Below, one piece after another: positions 33,475-45,827 of a DNA stretch of 64,000 nucleotides (position 1 is the stretch's first letter; each line of letters opens with the position of its first letter). Position numbers and translations under genes: made by a program. The notes below the pieces were generated by a model, which saw nothing but the letters and a program-made list of their open reading frames with translations, was not told the DNA's origin and made no database searches. Origin of the DNA: Apium graveolens (lineage: Eukaryota > Streptophyta > Magnoliopsida > Apiales > Apiaceae); the NCBI RefSeq assembly GCF_009905375.1, contig NW_027418169.1:1-64000 (forward strand). The letters run 5' to 3'.

Positions 33475-33763
33475 TTAAAGTATATGTTAGATGTTCCACT
33501 AATGATTCTCCAATATTGCTTGGCAAGCATAATTGTATGGAAGTTCCTCAAACTCCTAACTCTCAGACCACCACTATATTGACATTTCAAGATATTTTTG
33601 TGGTTTATCAATTCAATTTCTTCAACCCCCGGGATATGACATATGAGTGTTCAATTATCAGCACAAGTATTAGGACTAAAGAACACAGTAGACTTAACAT
33701 AATGGACAACTTGTCAAGACAAACGCTCACACCTCTATAAAATACACTTCATATTCCTTCCGT
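33475..33763 (+). other. Unidentified conserved segment, unit 2
   Basis: Counterpart of 13,441-13,729; the 74-codon ORF is at 33,516-33,740. No function is recognised. Confidence 0.3.
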
Positions 33764-34496
33764 CTACACTCGTTGCTTGAAAAAGAAAAAATAATCATCA
33801 CCAAATAATACATGGGAGATACTTGGAGCTCCTCTAGCAACCTTAACTCCATGAAGCAAACATGTTTCTTCTAACTTTCTAATGATAGATTTAAACCTTC
33901 CGCGCATAGAATATACAAGTAGGGAGAGATTGGATCTCCATGTCGAAGTCACCGTTGCGGATGCACATCAACAAAAATTCCACTACTGTGTACAAAACTA
34001 TATGAGAATTTTAGAACACATATCATAATCCTAGAAATCCAGGCTCAGTGCAAACCAAATTTATGCAACATTTGTTTAATAAATCTTTATTCCAACCTAT
34101 CTTATGCCTTAAAAATATCAATTTTTAAACCAACCACATCCTTTTTTCCGTATGACTTCAAATGCAATCATTTCATTATAAGTTAATAGCCTCCGTTCAT
34201 TAAAAGCACTTTGTTTGTTAAACATTATCGAGTTTAAACATCATTTAAACTTATTCTCCAGCACCTTAGATAATATACGCATCAGAACATTATCAAGAGA
34301 GATAGGTCGAATATCTAAATAAGATGTATAAGCGTAAGATTTAGTTCCCTTGGCCCATGTTCTCATGTTCTGTATCAAAGAAAGTCCCACAAAATTGAAC
34401 AACATATCTTCTAACAATATTCCAATAAGTTTGAAAAATTCCGGCTTCAACCCATGTGGACCCGGTGACTTATCTTGATGCATGACAAAGTCTATA
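33764..34496 (-). pseudogene. L1-type LINE RT fragment, unit 2
   Basis: The same fragment as in unit 1, minus strand. The KSPGPHGLKPEFFKLI region is at 34,241-34,483 and HGVKVARGAPSISHVLFGDD at 33,764-33,952. The FGDD change is shared. Confidence 0.85.
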
Positions 34497-35420
34497 ATTT
34501 TTGGATCTCAACCTCCAATATATTTCTTGCCATCTACAAACCCATGTTCTATAGTTAAATAGCAGTAAAAATAGATATTTCTTCCATTAATTGTCATTTG
34601 CCAAATATTTTTTAACACTTAAAAAACTTTTAAGGCATTCACTACTTTTTTAGAGGTTTAGGATTTTTACTTCTTATGTAATTTGTTTGTCTTATATATT
34701 TTATAATTCTTTCTATCTCTATTGTTATATGCTTTAATTTTTATGTTCTATATTTTTATAAATTGTATAATGTTCTCTATTTTTAAAAAAATAAATTTCT
34801 TAATATATGATTTAATTTTGTTTAACATCATTTTTTGGTTCTATATATTATTTTGTGTTCTCTAATTGTGTTTTTTTACAACTTATTTATATTTTGTAAT
34901 GAAATTAAAAATGTTAAGTGTATGTTTAATATTACATATCACTATTAAAATTTAATGTGTAAGGTAAATTTCTAGGAGTTTGAATTTTCAATATTTTTTA
35001 ATACTTTAAAAAACTTTTAAACATTTTATACTTTTTCACATTTTCTATATTTTGATATGTGTTGTAATTCTTTGAATTATGTACTTCCTTCCGTTTTTCT
35101 ATTTATTATATGCTCTATTTTTCTTGTTCTATATTTTATACATTGTATTTTATGTAATGTATTTGAAATAAAGTAAAATATAAATAAATATATGATTTAA
35201 GTTTGTAAGCATTCATTTTAGCGTTTATATATTATTTTATGTTCTATAGTTATTTTTTGTATAAAATATTTATATATGTGTTCAATATAATTTTAATACA
35301 ATTATTAGAGTTTAATGTGTTAGGTAAAATTTTAAATATAAGGAATGCACAATAAGAACAAAACATAATATAAATAGAGAATGAATTAAACAAAGAAATG
35401 ATGAGTTAGAGAACAAACCT
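34497..35420. repeat. AT-rich duplicated tract, unit 2
   Basis: Equivalent to 14,461-15,399, with the same two diverged direct copies. No gene seen. Confidence 0.55.
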
Positions 35421-35830
35421 TCATGATTGTGGGTGAGTTACTAGGTTACCATTAAAATTGGGTTATGGTTAAACCTTCATCAATCATTTAGATGAAGGTT
35501 CATAGAACCCAATAACTTTTATTAATAACCACTTGTTATTTTGAATAAATTAATAACCACTTGTTAATAATAAATTTTAGAGAAGGTTCATACAAACTAG
35601 TAACTTTTAATATTAACCACACGCTATGAACTAATTGTACTTTTTTGTTCTTTTTCTTAAGGAACTCATTTCTCTATTTTTTATCTATTTATTGTTTTTT
35701 AAATTTTGAAAAATTATTCCTTTATAGGCATGATGAAAACATATCTAAAATATATATTATATTTTTAAAATGATTTACAATTTTTATGGTACAATTTTAT
35801 AAGAGCTGAGACTTCTTTAAAATCATATAA
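35421..35830. repeat. Module N, second copy of unit 2
   Basis: Equivalent to 15,400-15,790. It ends where the tail of the glycine-rich minus-strand ORF begins. Confidence 0.55.
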
Positions 35831-36870
35831 AGAGCCCAAGGTTTATCAACTATTTGGAGAACCCGAAATTCTTCGAGAACTGAGCTGCTTTTTGGAAGTA
35901 CATCTCCTCCAAGTCACAAATCCTATTGTGAACATGGGTTCATCCTTTGTAAAAGTGATAGTAACGTTCGGAGTAGCAAAAGAAACAAAATTAGGAAATA
36001 GCCACATTAGGAACTCCAAGGAATTATTAGGATAATGTTGATGTTGATGTCCATGCGAAAGGTAGTTGGTCAACACTGTAAGGTGGGTTAATGTAACGAG
36101 CACCACCACTCATATTAATAGCACTACCACCAATGCCACCACTATCAAGGTTTTCACCACTAGCGATCCTAATACGCCAATGGAACCGTGACCAAGACCA
36201 TAACTAAAACCACTACCTCCGAATATTTCCGAACATACAACCAGTGCTACCACTAAAGCTACCAGCAATGCCACCACCAATGCTTCCACTTAAGCTACCA
36301 CGAATGCTACCACCCTTGCCATAATTAAGACTAACAAATATACCACCAATGCTGAAACTATATATACCACCAATGTTGAAACTATGATAACTAGCCATGC
36401 CACTACTAAAGCTACCAGCAATGTTATCACCAATGCCACCACCAATTGTACCACCTGTAATACCATAATTAATGTGGCCACCAATGGAAATGCTTAAACT
36501 ACCACTAACTTTAACACCAACACCAACAATACCACCACCAATTATCGGACCAAAAATACCACTTCCAATACCGCCAATTGCACTAATAAGAGCACTACAA
36601 CCAATGTCATCATCAATGCCACCAAATCCACTACTAATGTTATCGTCTCTAGTACCACCAATGTAACCACTAAAGATGCTAGTCATGCTACCCCCAATGT
36701 CACTACTAAGACTACCTAATATACCACCAATGCTACCACCGTTGATGCCATAATTAAAGTTACCACCAATGACACTACTTAAGTTAGCACGAACTTCACC
36801 ACCAACAATACCACCACAAATTCCACTACTAAGACTATGAGGCTGAAAATGGTGAGCGTACGAAATATAA
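35831..36870 (-). pseudogene. Glycine-rich repeat protein relic, unit 2
   Basis: Minus strand. The 157-codon repetitive ORF is at 36,213-36,686. The non-repetitive tail (TPNVTITFTKDEPMFTIGF) lies in another frame at 35,846-36,109. Upstream the Gly-rich frame is open to about 36,850 without a Met. Changes from unit 1 are mostly substitutions, and the GGI/GGxI periodicity is retained. Confidence 0.45.
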
Positions 36871-37250
36871 GTTTACCCACCTGTTCAAGTATTGAAATAT
36901 AAGTTTTTATAAAACTATAATTTGTCCCAGATAGAGCCTACATCTTTATCAAGTAAGAAATCTCATTTTCAACTATGTATCCGGTAATGTAAAGTTAAAT
37001 AGTGATTACTACTGGATTCAAGAAAAATCATAACTATATACTTTTTGAATAGTTACTGATCTATTACATCAATAGAAGGTTCTAGTGAGGCTGAAAATGG
37101 TGAGCCTACGTGTTCTTGTATTGATATATAAGTTTTTACAGCACTATAATTTGTCACAAACAGAGCCTACATCTTTATAAGTAAGAAATCTCATTTTCAA
37201 CCATGTGTCAGGTAATATAAAGGTAAATAGTGATGAGGGCTTCACTTGTA
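36841..37250. repeat. Direct repeat of 248 bp, unit 2
   Basis: The phrase ggctgaaaatggtgagc begins at 36,841 and 37,089, a spacing of 248. Both copies are complete here. The first overlaps the start of the glycine-rich frame. Confidence 0.75.
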
Positions 37251-37522
37251 CTATGTGCATATATATTTATTTTATATATTTGCATAGTAAAGTTTAAAGA
37301 AGAACAAAGAAAGCTTACACTAGTAGTTTGAAGAAGAGGAGAAACATAAGGGACTTGAAGCATTTTCTTCATTGTTTGTGGAACTTGTTGCAAATAGCAA
37401 GAAAAATAAAATTCCTCTACATATGTCTCTGAAAAAGGTCACACATAAACATAAAATAAATTTAACAGTATAATTAAACAAATATGAAGATAAAATATAA
37501 ATAATATCATGTATTTGATTAT
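37251..37522. repeat. Left part of module M, split by the LINE, unit 2
   Basis: This stretch (agcttacac, aagggacttg, ggtcacacataaa) matches the left part of M at 8,360-8,580 and 53,745-53,925. The LINE interrupts M at about 37,523 and the rest resumes at 41,263. A 44-base piece of M just before the site, present in unit 3, is missing. Confidence 0.75.
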
Positions 37523-38507
37523 AATTGCTAAAATCATCTGCATCTCCCTTATTTTTATAGATCGGCACTACCATGCTAAGCCTCCATTCCTGCGGTATGA
37601 CACTAGTCCAAAGTATATTGTGGAATAACCTCGTTAGCCATTTCTCTCCCTCTTCACCCAAACACAACCATACCTCTATAGGTATTTGATGTGGCCCTGT
37701 AGCTTTACCTCTCCCCATCTTAGGTAATGCTCCCTTAACTTCGGCTCTGCTCATAGAAGGCTGAACACCAAAGTCAAAGTCAGACGCACTATCTGATCCT
37801 ATCACCCTAACACCAATTCTCTCCACATTAAATAACTCCTTGAAATAGTTATGCCATCTATTCCGAATATCCTTATCCTTCACTAGCACGTATCCATTAA
37901 CATCCTTTATACACTTAACAAAACCTAAATCTCTCCTCCACATTTCTCTAACCTTTGTCAATCGATAAATACCATTTTGACCCTCTTTTGTACCAAGGTG
38001 ATTATACATAGCCTCGTACGCCTTTGATTTTGCCTCCGCTACTGTCTTCTTAGCCATACGTCTAGCTTCCTTATATAAAATTCTTCTCATATCAACTTGT
38101 TCATTATCTTGGCAACACAAAAGTTCCCTAAAATGATCATGTTTAATTTTTACTCGCTCCTGCACCTCCTAGTCCCACCACCAAGCTTCCTTCTGCACCT
38201 AAACCTTTCTTCAGGTAACCCCTAACATACCTATAGCTACACTTCTGATTGTACAGGCCAATCGATTCCACATTCTATTAACATCCTCATCATAAAATCT
38301 GTCTTTTGCCAACCCAATCCTTTCTTTAAAAATACCTACTTTGTCTCCCTTTAGATTTTTCCATAAAATGTTCGGTGTCACCTCTCTATTATCTTGTTCT
38401 TCTCTTTTCCTTATACATATATCCATTACCAATAAACGATGTTGAGTAGTACATGCCTCACTCGGGAATACTTTACAATCTTTACAATCCATATTGCCTT
38501 TTCTCAT
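37523..38507 (-). pseudogene. RTE LINE linker and RT N-terminus, unit 2
   Basis: Minus strand. 38,211-38,507 covers HRLLVMDICI and the post-endonuclease linker. The ORF at 37,320-38,165 continues with VKIKHDHFRELLCCQDNEQ and NRWHNYFKELFN, then the RT entry motifs (KATGPHQIPIEVW, VIPQEWRLSMVVPIYKNKGD). At about 37,523 the frame leaves the LINE and reads into module M, ending SSPLCFSSSSNY. That tail is not LINE protein. Confidence 0.87.
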
Positions 38508-38522
38508 AAGAAGATAATCGAT

Positions 38523-39230
38523 TTATGAGTTACAACCTCCACTCCTAAAAGTAATCAGATGATCATCCTTTTTTTTAAAACAAGAATTAAAAATCATTAA
38601 TTTATGTGCCAAAGCAAAGTCCAAAAGATTCCACCCACTCTTGTTCCTCAACCCAAAACTAAAACCCCCATGAATGCCTACATAACCATCTGATTGTTCA
38701 CCAATATGACCATTAAAATCACCTCCTATATATAAATTCTGGTCCCTAGGTATCAACCTAACTATTTCATCCAAACAATCCCAAAACATCTTTCTCGCTA
38801 ACTCACTCAAACCAACATGGGGTGCATACACACTTACAAAATTAACGATCTCTTCATTAACTACGAGTTTAATCTTCATAATCCTATCACTGACTCTACT
38901 CACTTCTACTATATTCTCCTTCAAGAGAGAACTTATCAAAATACCCACACCATTCCTTGTATTACCAACCCCTGAATACCACAATTTAAACCCGTTAGCT
39001 TCCTTAGTACTACTACCCTTCCACTTAGTTTCCTGAATGTGAATAACATCTACCTTTTTTTTCTTTAACATATCCACAAGTTCTAAAAATTTCTTGGTCA
39101 GAGGACCTACATTCAGCGTACCTACTAGAAAATAGACATTAGTTGACCTTTGCCCCTCCCGAGAAACTCTTCTCCCTAAATTACTACCACTATCACCACC
39201 ACCACCCCTACTTCTTACCAAATCCATCAA
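38523..39230 (-). pseudogene. RTE LINE endonuclease, unit 2
   Basis: A 235-codon open frame from the likely native start (MMDLVRSRG). Motifs in order are GTLNVGPL (about residue 38), IQETKWKG (about 66), VSVYAPHVG (about 121), GGDFNGHIGEQ (about 168) and a terminal ITFRSGG. It is cut by a stop before the final HRLLVMD part, which follows in the next frame. This is the most intact coding piece in the window. It would nick target DNA to prime reverse transcription in a live element. Confidence 0.88.
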
Positions 39231-39820
39231 TTAAAGATAACTCTATTGCACGAAAACACACAACTTATAAATGAAAAACACACACTATATAACAAGAAAC
39301 TATAAAATGCAAATAAACTATAAATAAATAAATAACAGGGAAATATATCTAATGACAACTCCTATAGATACCCTAATTATCAAACCTGATAACAAGGATT
39401 TCATCTCCCTGTATTTCTTTTAATATTGGCCCTTTTATTTTGGTACTATCGGAGAATCTAGTCCATTCAGAGGCAATTTGTACACCAGTTGCAGTATATT
39501 TATATGTGGTTATGTTTGTTTGGTGGCGGATCAAGTAAGGAGTTGTTTGCCAAACCCAGAGAACTGGGGGAGAAAAACAACAAAGTAATTATGAGTAAAC
39601 CGGGATGGGAACATGTTTGTATATTGCTTTGGATGAATAAACCTCAGTTTTCTTGGATAAAGGAAGGACGTTTGTATTATTTAATAAAAAAGATCATATC
39701 TCTTCTCTCGCATTTATTTTTCATAAATGAAATAATAACACAGAAATAAATTCAGAAATTGTGTATGTTAGAGAGTAGAGGGGGTAGATAAGATTAGAGA
39801 TGGCCGGAAATGAATGGATA
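39231..39820. other. LINE 5' leader and unassigned centre, unit 2
   Basis: Next to the endonuclease start lies probable LINE 5' leader (minus strand). From about 39,480 the origin is unclear. An 86-codon plus frame (39,489-39,749) has no known domain and is only partly matched in unit 1. Confidence 0.4.
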
Positions 39821-40695
39821 AATGGTTATTTGGGAAAGATTGGTGGCTAAAGGGGTGCCATGGATATATTTGAGGGTGATACAAGAAATGTATTTTCAGG
39901 TAGGGACGTACCGGTTGGGGATGCTCATTACTTTCCGGTAGGAATAGGACTTCACCAAGGATCCTCGATAAGCCCATTTCTTTTCGCAGTTATAATGGAT
40001 GTTCTAACTAGGGGTATTCAGGATAGTGTACCTTGGTGTATGCTATTCGCGGATGATATAGTCATAATTAAGGAGACAAGGGTTGCAGTTAATGTAACAT
40101 TTGAGCGATGGAGGTATATATTGGAGTCTAATGGACTGCGGGTTAGTCGGTCTAAGACGGAATATTTGTGGTGTAACTTTAGTAATCTACCGAATGGTGA
40201 GGGGGTGGATGTTCTGATGGCTGATCAAGTATTGCCCCCCAAAGATAATTTCAGGTATCTGGGTTCCGTTTTGCATAAGGAAGGGGGGATAGATGCGGAT
40301 GTTACACATCGTATCAAATCAGGATGGCTAAAATGGAGGGCTGCTACAGGAATATTGTGTGATAGGAGGGTTCCTTTCAGAGTAAAAGGAAAACTTTATA
40401 GGGTAGCGATCAGACCGGCCTTGTTATACGGGTCGGAGTGCTGAGCATTGAAAAAGGCTCAAGAGTGTAGGTTAGAGGTGGCGGAAATGAGAATGTTAAA
40501 GTGGATTTATGGACGTACCATATTGGATAGATTGTCAAATGGTTTTTTCAGGAATAAATTACGAGTTGCGCCTATTGCAGAAAAAGTGAGGGAAGGTCGA
40601 TTGCGTTGGTTTGGGCATATTAGGCGAAGAAGGATAGCTACTCCAGTGCACAGGGTGGAGGATTTAGTGGTATCAGGATCAAGAAGGATTTAGTA
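39821..40695 (+). pseudogene. RTE LINE RT core and C-terminus, unit 2
   Basis: Plus strand. A 194-codon frame (39,860-40,444) contains GIGLHQGSSISPFLFA, the catalytic CMLFADDIVI, SRSKTEYLWCNF, FRYLGSVLHKEGG and RPALLYGSEC. A TGA replaces the expected Trp at 40,442, then the C-terminal frame (40,448-40,693) carries LRWFGHIRRRR. About 180 bases of the C-terminal end are deleted at 40,690, so the natural stop seen in unit 1 is missing. Confidence 0.9.
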
Positions 40696-41262
40696 GTTGG
40701 TAATAATTTTATTTGTCTAGTACTTATACTTCATAAGTTTGGTAGTTTTATTCTCATAGTTATTAATAGTCTTAGTTGCTCGTGTAGGTGCTACAGTGTC
40801 GTTTTTAATGCTATATGACTAATTACATGATATGATAGATGGATTGTGTGTTGTTTTAGTTTTTTTGACAGGTTTGTGGTACTTCAAATATTTAGTTTGC
40901 AGAGTGATCTCCAAGGGAAATATGGCGTTTGAGGTATCAAAAGGAGTGTAGTAGGAGAAATAGAAGAGGCTTACAACAATAAACCAATGAACGAAGCTTT
41001 TTACGGTAAGTCCCATATGAAGAAGGACATGGGCTGAGATATTGTATCATTGTTTATCGTTACCTCACTTTCCGTACTTATGTTTATGGATTATTTCTTA
41101 CCTAGGACACACATATTTGTGCATACACACAAGTCATTGGTCTTTTAAGGAAACAACCTCTTCATTCTTTGGAATGAGGGTAAGGCTGCGTACGATACAC
41201 CCTCCTCAGACACTGCCCTAGGTGGTATTATTGGGTACAATTGATTGATTGATTGATTGAAA
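40696..41262 (+). other. RTE LINE 3' untranslated region and TTGA tail, unit 2
   Basis: Contains ggtaaggctgcgtacg near 41,180 and the attgattgattgattga tail. No ORF. Confidence 0.75.
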
Positions 41263-42240
41263 AAAGTTATTATAAATGTAACTCAATTCTTTTTCTTAAC
41301 ATTGACATTTAATTCTGAAAGGGATAATTCTTGTTATGGAGGTCATGTAAAAACAAATACAAGTGGCATTCCATGTCAATCTATATACATATATAGAAGA
41401 AAAATGGGATACTTATTGTACGGTTTTAAGTTTTAACAAAAGTTTGTTCAAAAAACATATAAGAAATAAAAATGAAGAAACAGGAAATACAAATTATTAC
41501 CTTAACCTTGTTAAACAACATCAATTCATGAAAACCTCCAAATCTTATCTAGTTAATCCTCCACCAATTCATTTGGAGATGTGTTTAACCTTACAACACC
41601 AAAATACTTTTTTATAGAAAATAAAAATAACACCAAAATACTATTTTATAGCCATGTACAAGTTTATTTTGTTTGTAAGGCTGCGCCCACTTGTGCTTGT
41701 ATTAGGGTTTTACCTACCTTTTTTATAAACTCCATTTTGCAGGCCCAATTGTATATCATGGGTTTCAATGGGCCCAATATAGTTCAAATTTTTGATTCAA
41801 TATACTTTGCTCCATGTATTATGTAAATTAATTGGATGTGGATGTAGAAGCCTAAAGAAGTATTACTCTAATTTATTTTGTGTTGTAAATAAAATGACAT
41901 TCTAAAAATCAAGTGGTAAGTAGTGTATAAAAAACATAACTTCAAAATGACATTTTTTCGAAATTTCTATATTTTATATAGTGAGATTATATATAAACCA
42001 CCTATTGACCTCAATTAACAATAATATATGTACTAATCCAATCCTAACTAACAATAATAAATTATTTGTCATGCACAAAATAATATTTACATAACCACAT
42101 TTAATCAAATTAAATTTCTACAGGTATAAGATAGGATAAAAAAATTGACAAAAATTTATTGTATGAGAAAAATGATACGGTTTATAAAAATATTTACAAA
42201 TTACTTTGTTTATTTAAACATAAGAATTAAAATGAATGAT
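41263..42240. repeat. Module M (right part), copy c at the unit 2-3 boundary
   Basis: Resumes M after the LINE and is almost identical to 20,658-21,650. Telo-box and both site II motifs are intact on the minus strand (41,702-41,778). Confidence 0.75.
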
Positions 42241-42751
42241 AATATGACTGTTAATTTTTATTTAATTATTAATCAATTTTATTTTGAAATTATAATGGTC
42301 TGACTTACCATATGTACTTTGACGTAATTATAATGAATATTTTTAATATTTTCAAATGTAATAAAAATTTATTATTGAAAACCATGCTTATATTTTTTTA
42401 ACTCAAAATTTTCAATAGACAAGTTTTCTAATAAATTTTGGGTCTTTCCACAAAGTAGGAAATGCAAAAGGGCAAAGTCAGCCCACTTTATATTTTTTTG
42501 CTAGCATTCACAAAAAGGTTGACGAGTACACAAAGACATTATTTTGTCTAATATGTACCAAAATATAATTCCATTATGATTTTAAGATGAATAAGGAGGA
42601 TAGGTTCATATATTAGTTCTCGAATTTCTTTTTTGAATAAAATTATAAATATTAAACTTTAATTCAAAAAAATATATTTTAAAAAGATATGTAAAATTAT
42701 GAATTTTAGATGAAAAAGTAAAAAAAAATATGTGTTATGGGACGGTGATTA
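42241..42751. other. AT-rich spacer, unit 3
   Basis: Equivalent to 21,661-22,152. No gene seen. Confidence 0.6.
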
Positions 42752-43927
42752 TGGCTAACTAAGATTAGTTTTAAATTTTCCGCATAATCCCTTACTGAGA
42801 TTTTATAAACACTTCAATAATCTGACAATGATGGTAAGCTAAGATGACTAAATGCAGTGTAGAAAATAGTATGCAGAAAAGTAATAAGAACACACAAGAA
42901 TTTTAGCGCGGTTTGATCCGTAATCCCCTATAGTCTACCACCTGGTCCCTTACCAACTTGGTAAGACAATATATTATTGAATAACAGTGAGTTTACAACT
43001 TGCTAAGATAATATACAATAATATATCTCCCTTTATCCCAACTATTGATAATGGCTTGCTAAAACCCTGTTTCTAAACCGCCCTCTAAGTACTACATTAG
43101 CCAGTAGTACAAACTTCTCTAGCACTAGTTCATCAAACCCTTATTTCTCTAAGCCAACTATCCAGGAACTAATCAATACAAATTGAACAATACAAATGGA
43201 ATGATAAAGTAATTACAACTGAAACTATAGACTCTCTAAGATAAAACACGTGTATATAATTAAAAGCTGGAGAGTATTTTAGAACCAATAAAGATCAGTG
43301 AGTTGTGAGTCTTATTGTTGCAATACATCAGTCATAAAAACTGCAAGGAAACTCGTATATAAATATACACTAACGTTTAAAACAATCTCAACAACTTACA
43401 ACAGTTACAATCCAATTCTAACATTTAAATTAGTTGGGATGATTTCCAACATTCATATATACGTTTAATAGAAGAGATAAAGAAAGAAAAATGATCAGAA
43501 AAAGTCACTTCTATTTTGTATCAGTATAAAATGTTTTTTATCAGATTTCTAGGAGATAAAGTTTGAAAAGAAAACAAACTCCTACAAATTAGGAACTGTT
43601 TTAAAGTTAGAAATTTTTTTATAACTGAGCTCTAATATATATAAACCACGTATAATATAATAGAGAAGTCCTTATAATTCGTTAAAAGAAATTCCTGAAA
43701 TATCTCCTTGAGAATATATTTCCTTGTTGAGTCTGGACTGTCCATCTTGGCTTGCTATTGTTCTGAATAATGTGATCATAGCTTGCCGAAATAGATTACT
43801 GTCTTATGACAGCTTGCTGTCATGATGCTTAAACAACAATGTCATTAAGATGATATATCCTACAAACAGTCTTAAATAACAACATAATGGCTTGCTGTGT
43901 TGTGATCATCAAAACTATGGAGTTACA
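42752..43927 (-). repeat. Copia 3' LTR, unit 3 (partner lost)
   Basis: Full-length LTR followed by the polypurine tract (minus strand). The rest of the element, including RT-RNase H and the other LTR, is absent from unit 3. It is closest to the 22,153 LTR of unit 2 and lacks that copy's 100-base deletion. Confidence 0.85.
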
Positions 43928-44525
43928 ATCTCCCCCTTTTTGATGATTACACACATTTAGGAGAATTATAAAATTCCCCCTAAATCTATGCATATCTCAA
44001 AATAAAGAAATACTTTATAACACACTACTGCAAATAATTAAACTGTAAATAACAACAAATGCATATCCAACACAACCAACATAGCAGCATATCATTACCT
44101 CACCAATTTTTAACATAACCAAAGCAAATCAAGTATTAAGCAAAAATAACTATCATAAACCAAGTTCATAAACCAAGTAACAAACCACACCAGATTAACC
44201 ATAAACCAACAGATGAAACAAGTCTTAAATAAACCTTAAATAAACATAAATCTCCTCAATTTTATCACCTTAAAGCATCAAAAAGATCTAGGTTTAGGGG
44301 TGATCAGAAGTGTTGAGAGCATCCTCTTTTGGAGAAAAGAAAGCATCAAAACACACAAACAAGTAAGCACCAATAAACAGATAATGGCATGTCAAAATTA
44401 ATAAATCAAATCAAACACAAATTATAACATTTAATAAACAATCATAGTAAGCTAACATGAAAATTAATAGTAAGCTAACATTACCAAATTTCTAAAGATA
44501 GCTTGCCATTATACACTACACATGC
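43928..44525 (-). other. Copia 3' untranslated region, unit 3, ending at a breakpoint
   Basis: Equivalent to 1890-2490. Homology to copia stops at about 44,525, inside what would be the last codons of pol. Confidence 0.65.
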
Positions 44526-45290
44526 CATCTATATATTTATTTTAAATTATTGAATTCAATCAATTACTTCAGTAATGCAGTTTGAATTTCCTAATGGAGA
44601 AGCATGTAGGATATTGTATGAATTTCTATTTTCAATAAAATTTATATGTTTTCCCTTTTTATTCTCAAATTAATATTTATATCCCAAAGTCCCTGAATGG
44701 TATATATGTGAGGGATAACAACATCTGAAGGAAGATAGAGATTCTCGAGGGATACAAGAAGCCCCGAAGAGGTGACCGTAACCGACAGTCAAGCCGCTAC
44801 GAATACTCCCAAAAGGACGATCGAAGGGTTAATAATAAGAAGGAAAGGAATTAAGGCTTGGAAATGCGAAGAGATAGATAATTGACTGCGTTAACACCAC
44901 TTAACACGCTGATCTCCAAAATTTTCCACTAAATGAAAGGAAAATCAGGTTTCATCTGACCAGCCAAAATGAAGATAATCAGGTTTCATCCGACCAGCCA
45001 AAATGAAGATGGCCGACCACAAGAAGAAAGCTAATAAGTATTGTGAATTGTATCAGGATAAGTGGAAAAAATATTGATGAATGTTTTCATTTGAAGAGGC
45101 TGATTGAAAAAATGATCAAGGCAGGAGAACTTAACTAATTTGTAAGAGACCCGAGGGATAAGTTGAGGATGAATGAGACAAGGAATATACAACCCAAAAT
45201 AATATATCAAGGAGAGGTGAAGACGATTCCGGGAGGGAGTGCCCTTAAAGTCGACAGTAAAATACAGAGAAAAAGCATTCGTTTATACAG
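44526..45290 (+). pseudogene. Second, diverged gypsy gag segment, only in unit 3
   Basis: Starts with the same post-integrase spacer as 12,020 and continues to a degraded gag. The zinc-knuckle region near 45,030-45,085 (ANKYCE, then NVFI after a shift) is followed by RLIEKMIKAGEL and RDPRDKLR (45,100-45,165). It is clearly more diverged than the gag at 48,131. A 34-bp tandem duplication (aatcaggtttcatc at 44,943 and 44,977) disrupts it. There is no protease after it; AT-rich DNA begins at 45,291. Confidence 0.75.
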
Positions 45291-45824
45291 TTATATTTTG
45301 CTAGCATTCATTTTGGCTTTTGTATTTTATGTTTTATAGTTATTTTTTGTGTAAAATATTTATACATGTGTTCAATATAATTTTAATACGACTACTAATG
45401 TTTAATGTGTTATGTAATATTTTTTAGAGCTTGTATTTAAATTTTAGTTTTATTCTATTACAATAGTGCTTTTCTTGATTTTCGGTAAAAGCTGCAAACT
45501 AAATTAAAGGAGAGTAAATAATTTATATAACTAAGTTTTTATTTGTTGAAAGATATTATCTTATATAACTAATAATTGTGTCGTATCTACAAAATATATC
45601 AGTTAACCAAAAAACAGAAAAAGGTAGAGTAATAATAGAGACTTGATAACGGAGATCAATACAATAGCAGTTTAGCATAAGTGTATAAAAAGTAATCATG
45701 TATATACAAAAATTTTAAACTAATGCCAATACAAAATGACAACAAAGCATAATATAAGCAACCATGATTGTGGGTGAGTTACTCGGTTATTGGTTTAAAT
45801 TGGGTTATGGTTGAACCTTTATCA

Positions 45825-45827
<3 letters not shown>
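45291..45827. repeat. AT-rich tract plus start of module N, unit 3
   Basis: Matches the right part of 50,880-51,430, including the piece missing from units 1 and 2 (aaattaa.gga and agttaaccaaaa themes), then the N opening (gggttatggttgaacc near 45,802). It ends at the microsatellite. No gene seen. Confidence 0.55.

Larger units (their letters stand above)
37523..41262. mobile_element. RTE-type LINE with inverted 5' half, unit 2 (longest)
   Basis: The inverted 5' half runs from about 37,523 (RT start, GDADDFSNYN) to the leader beyond 39,230. The direct 3' half runs from about 39,820 to the TTGA tail at 41,240-41,262. The RT residues between NYN and the WERLVAKGVP block are lost. The arrangement fits twin priming. 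The matching site in unit 3 (about 53,985-54,015) has no LINE. Confidence 0.88.
21397..41998. repeat. Tandem unit 2 of the array
   Basis: This unit is nearly collinear with unit 1; most landmarks lie about 20.03 to 20.07 kb further on. Differences visible by eye are a deletion of about 100 bases in the first LTR near 22,340, loss of the last LTR bases at 26,659, and loss of most of the gag plus the whole CACTA-like and CT-rich tract at about 27,917. It also has a longer LINE left end (37,523) and loses about 180 bases from the LINE C-terminal coding region near 40,690. Confidence 0.9.
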
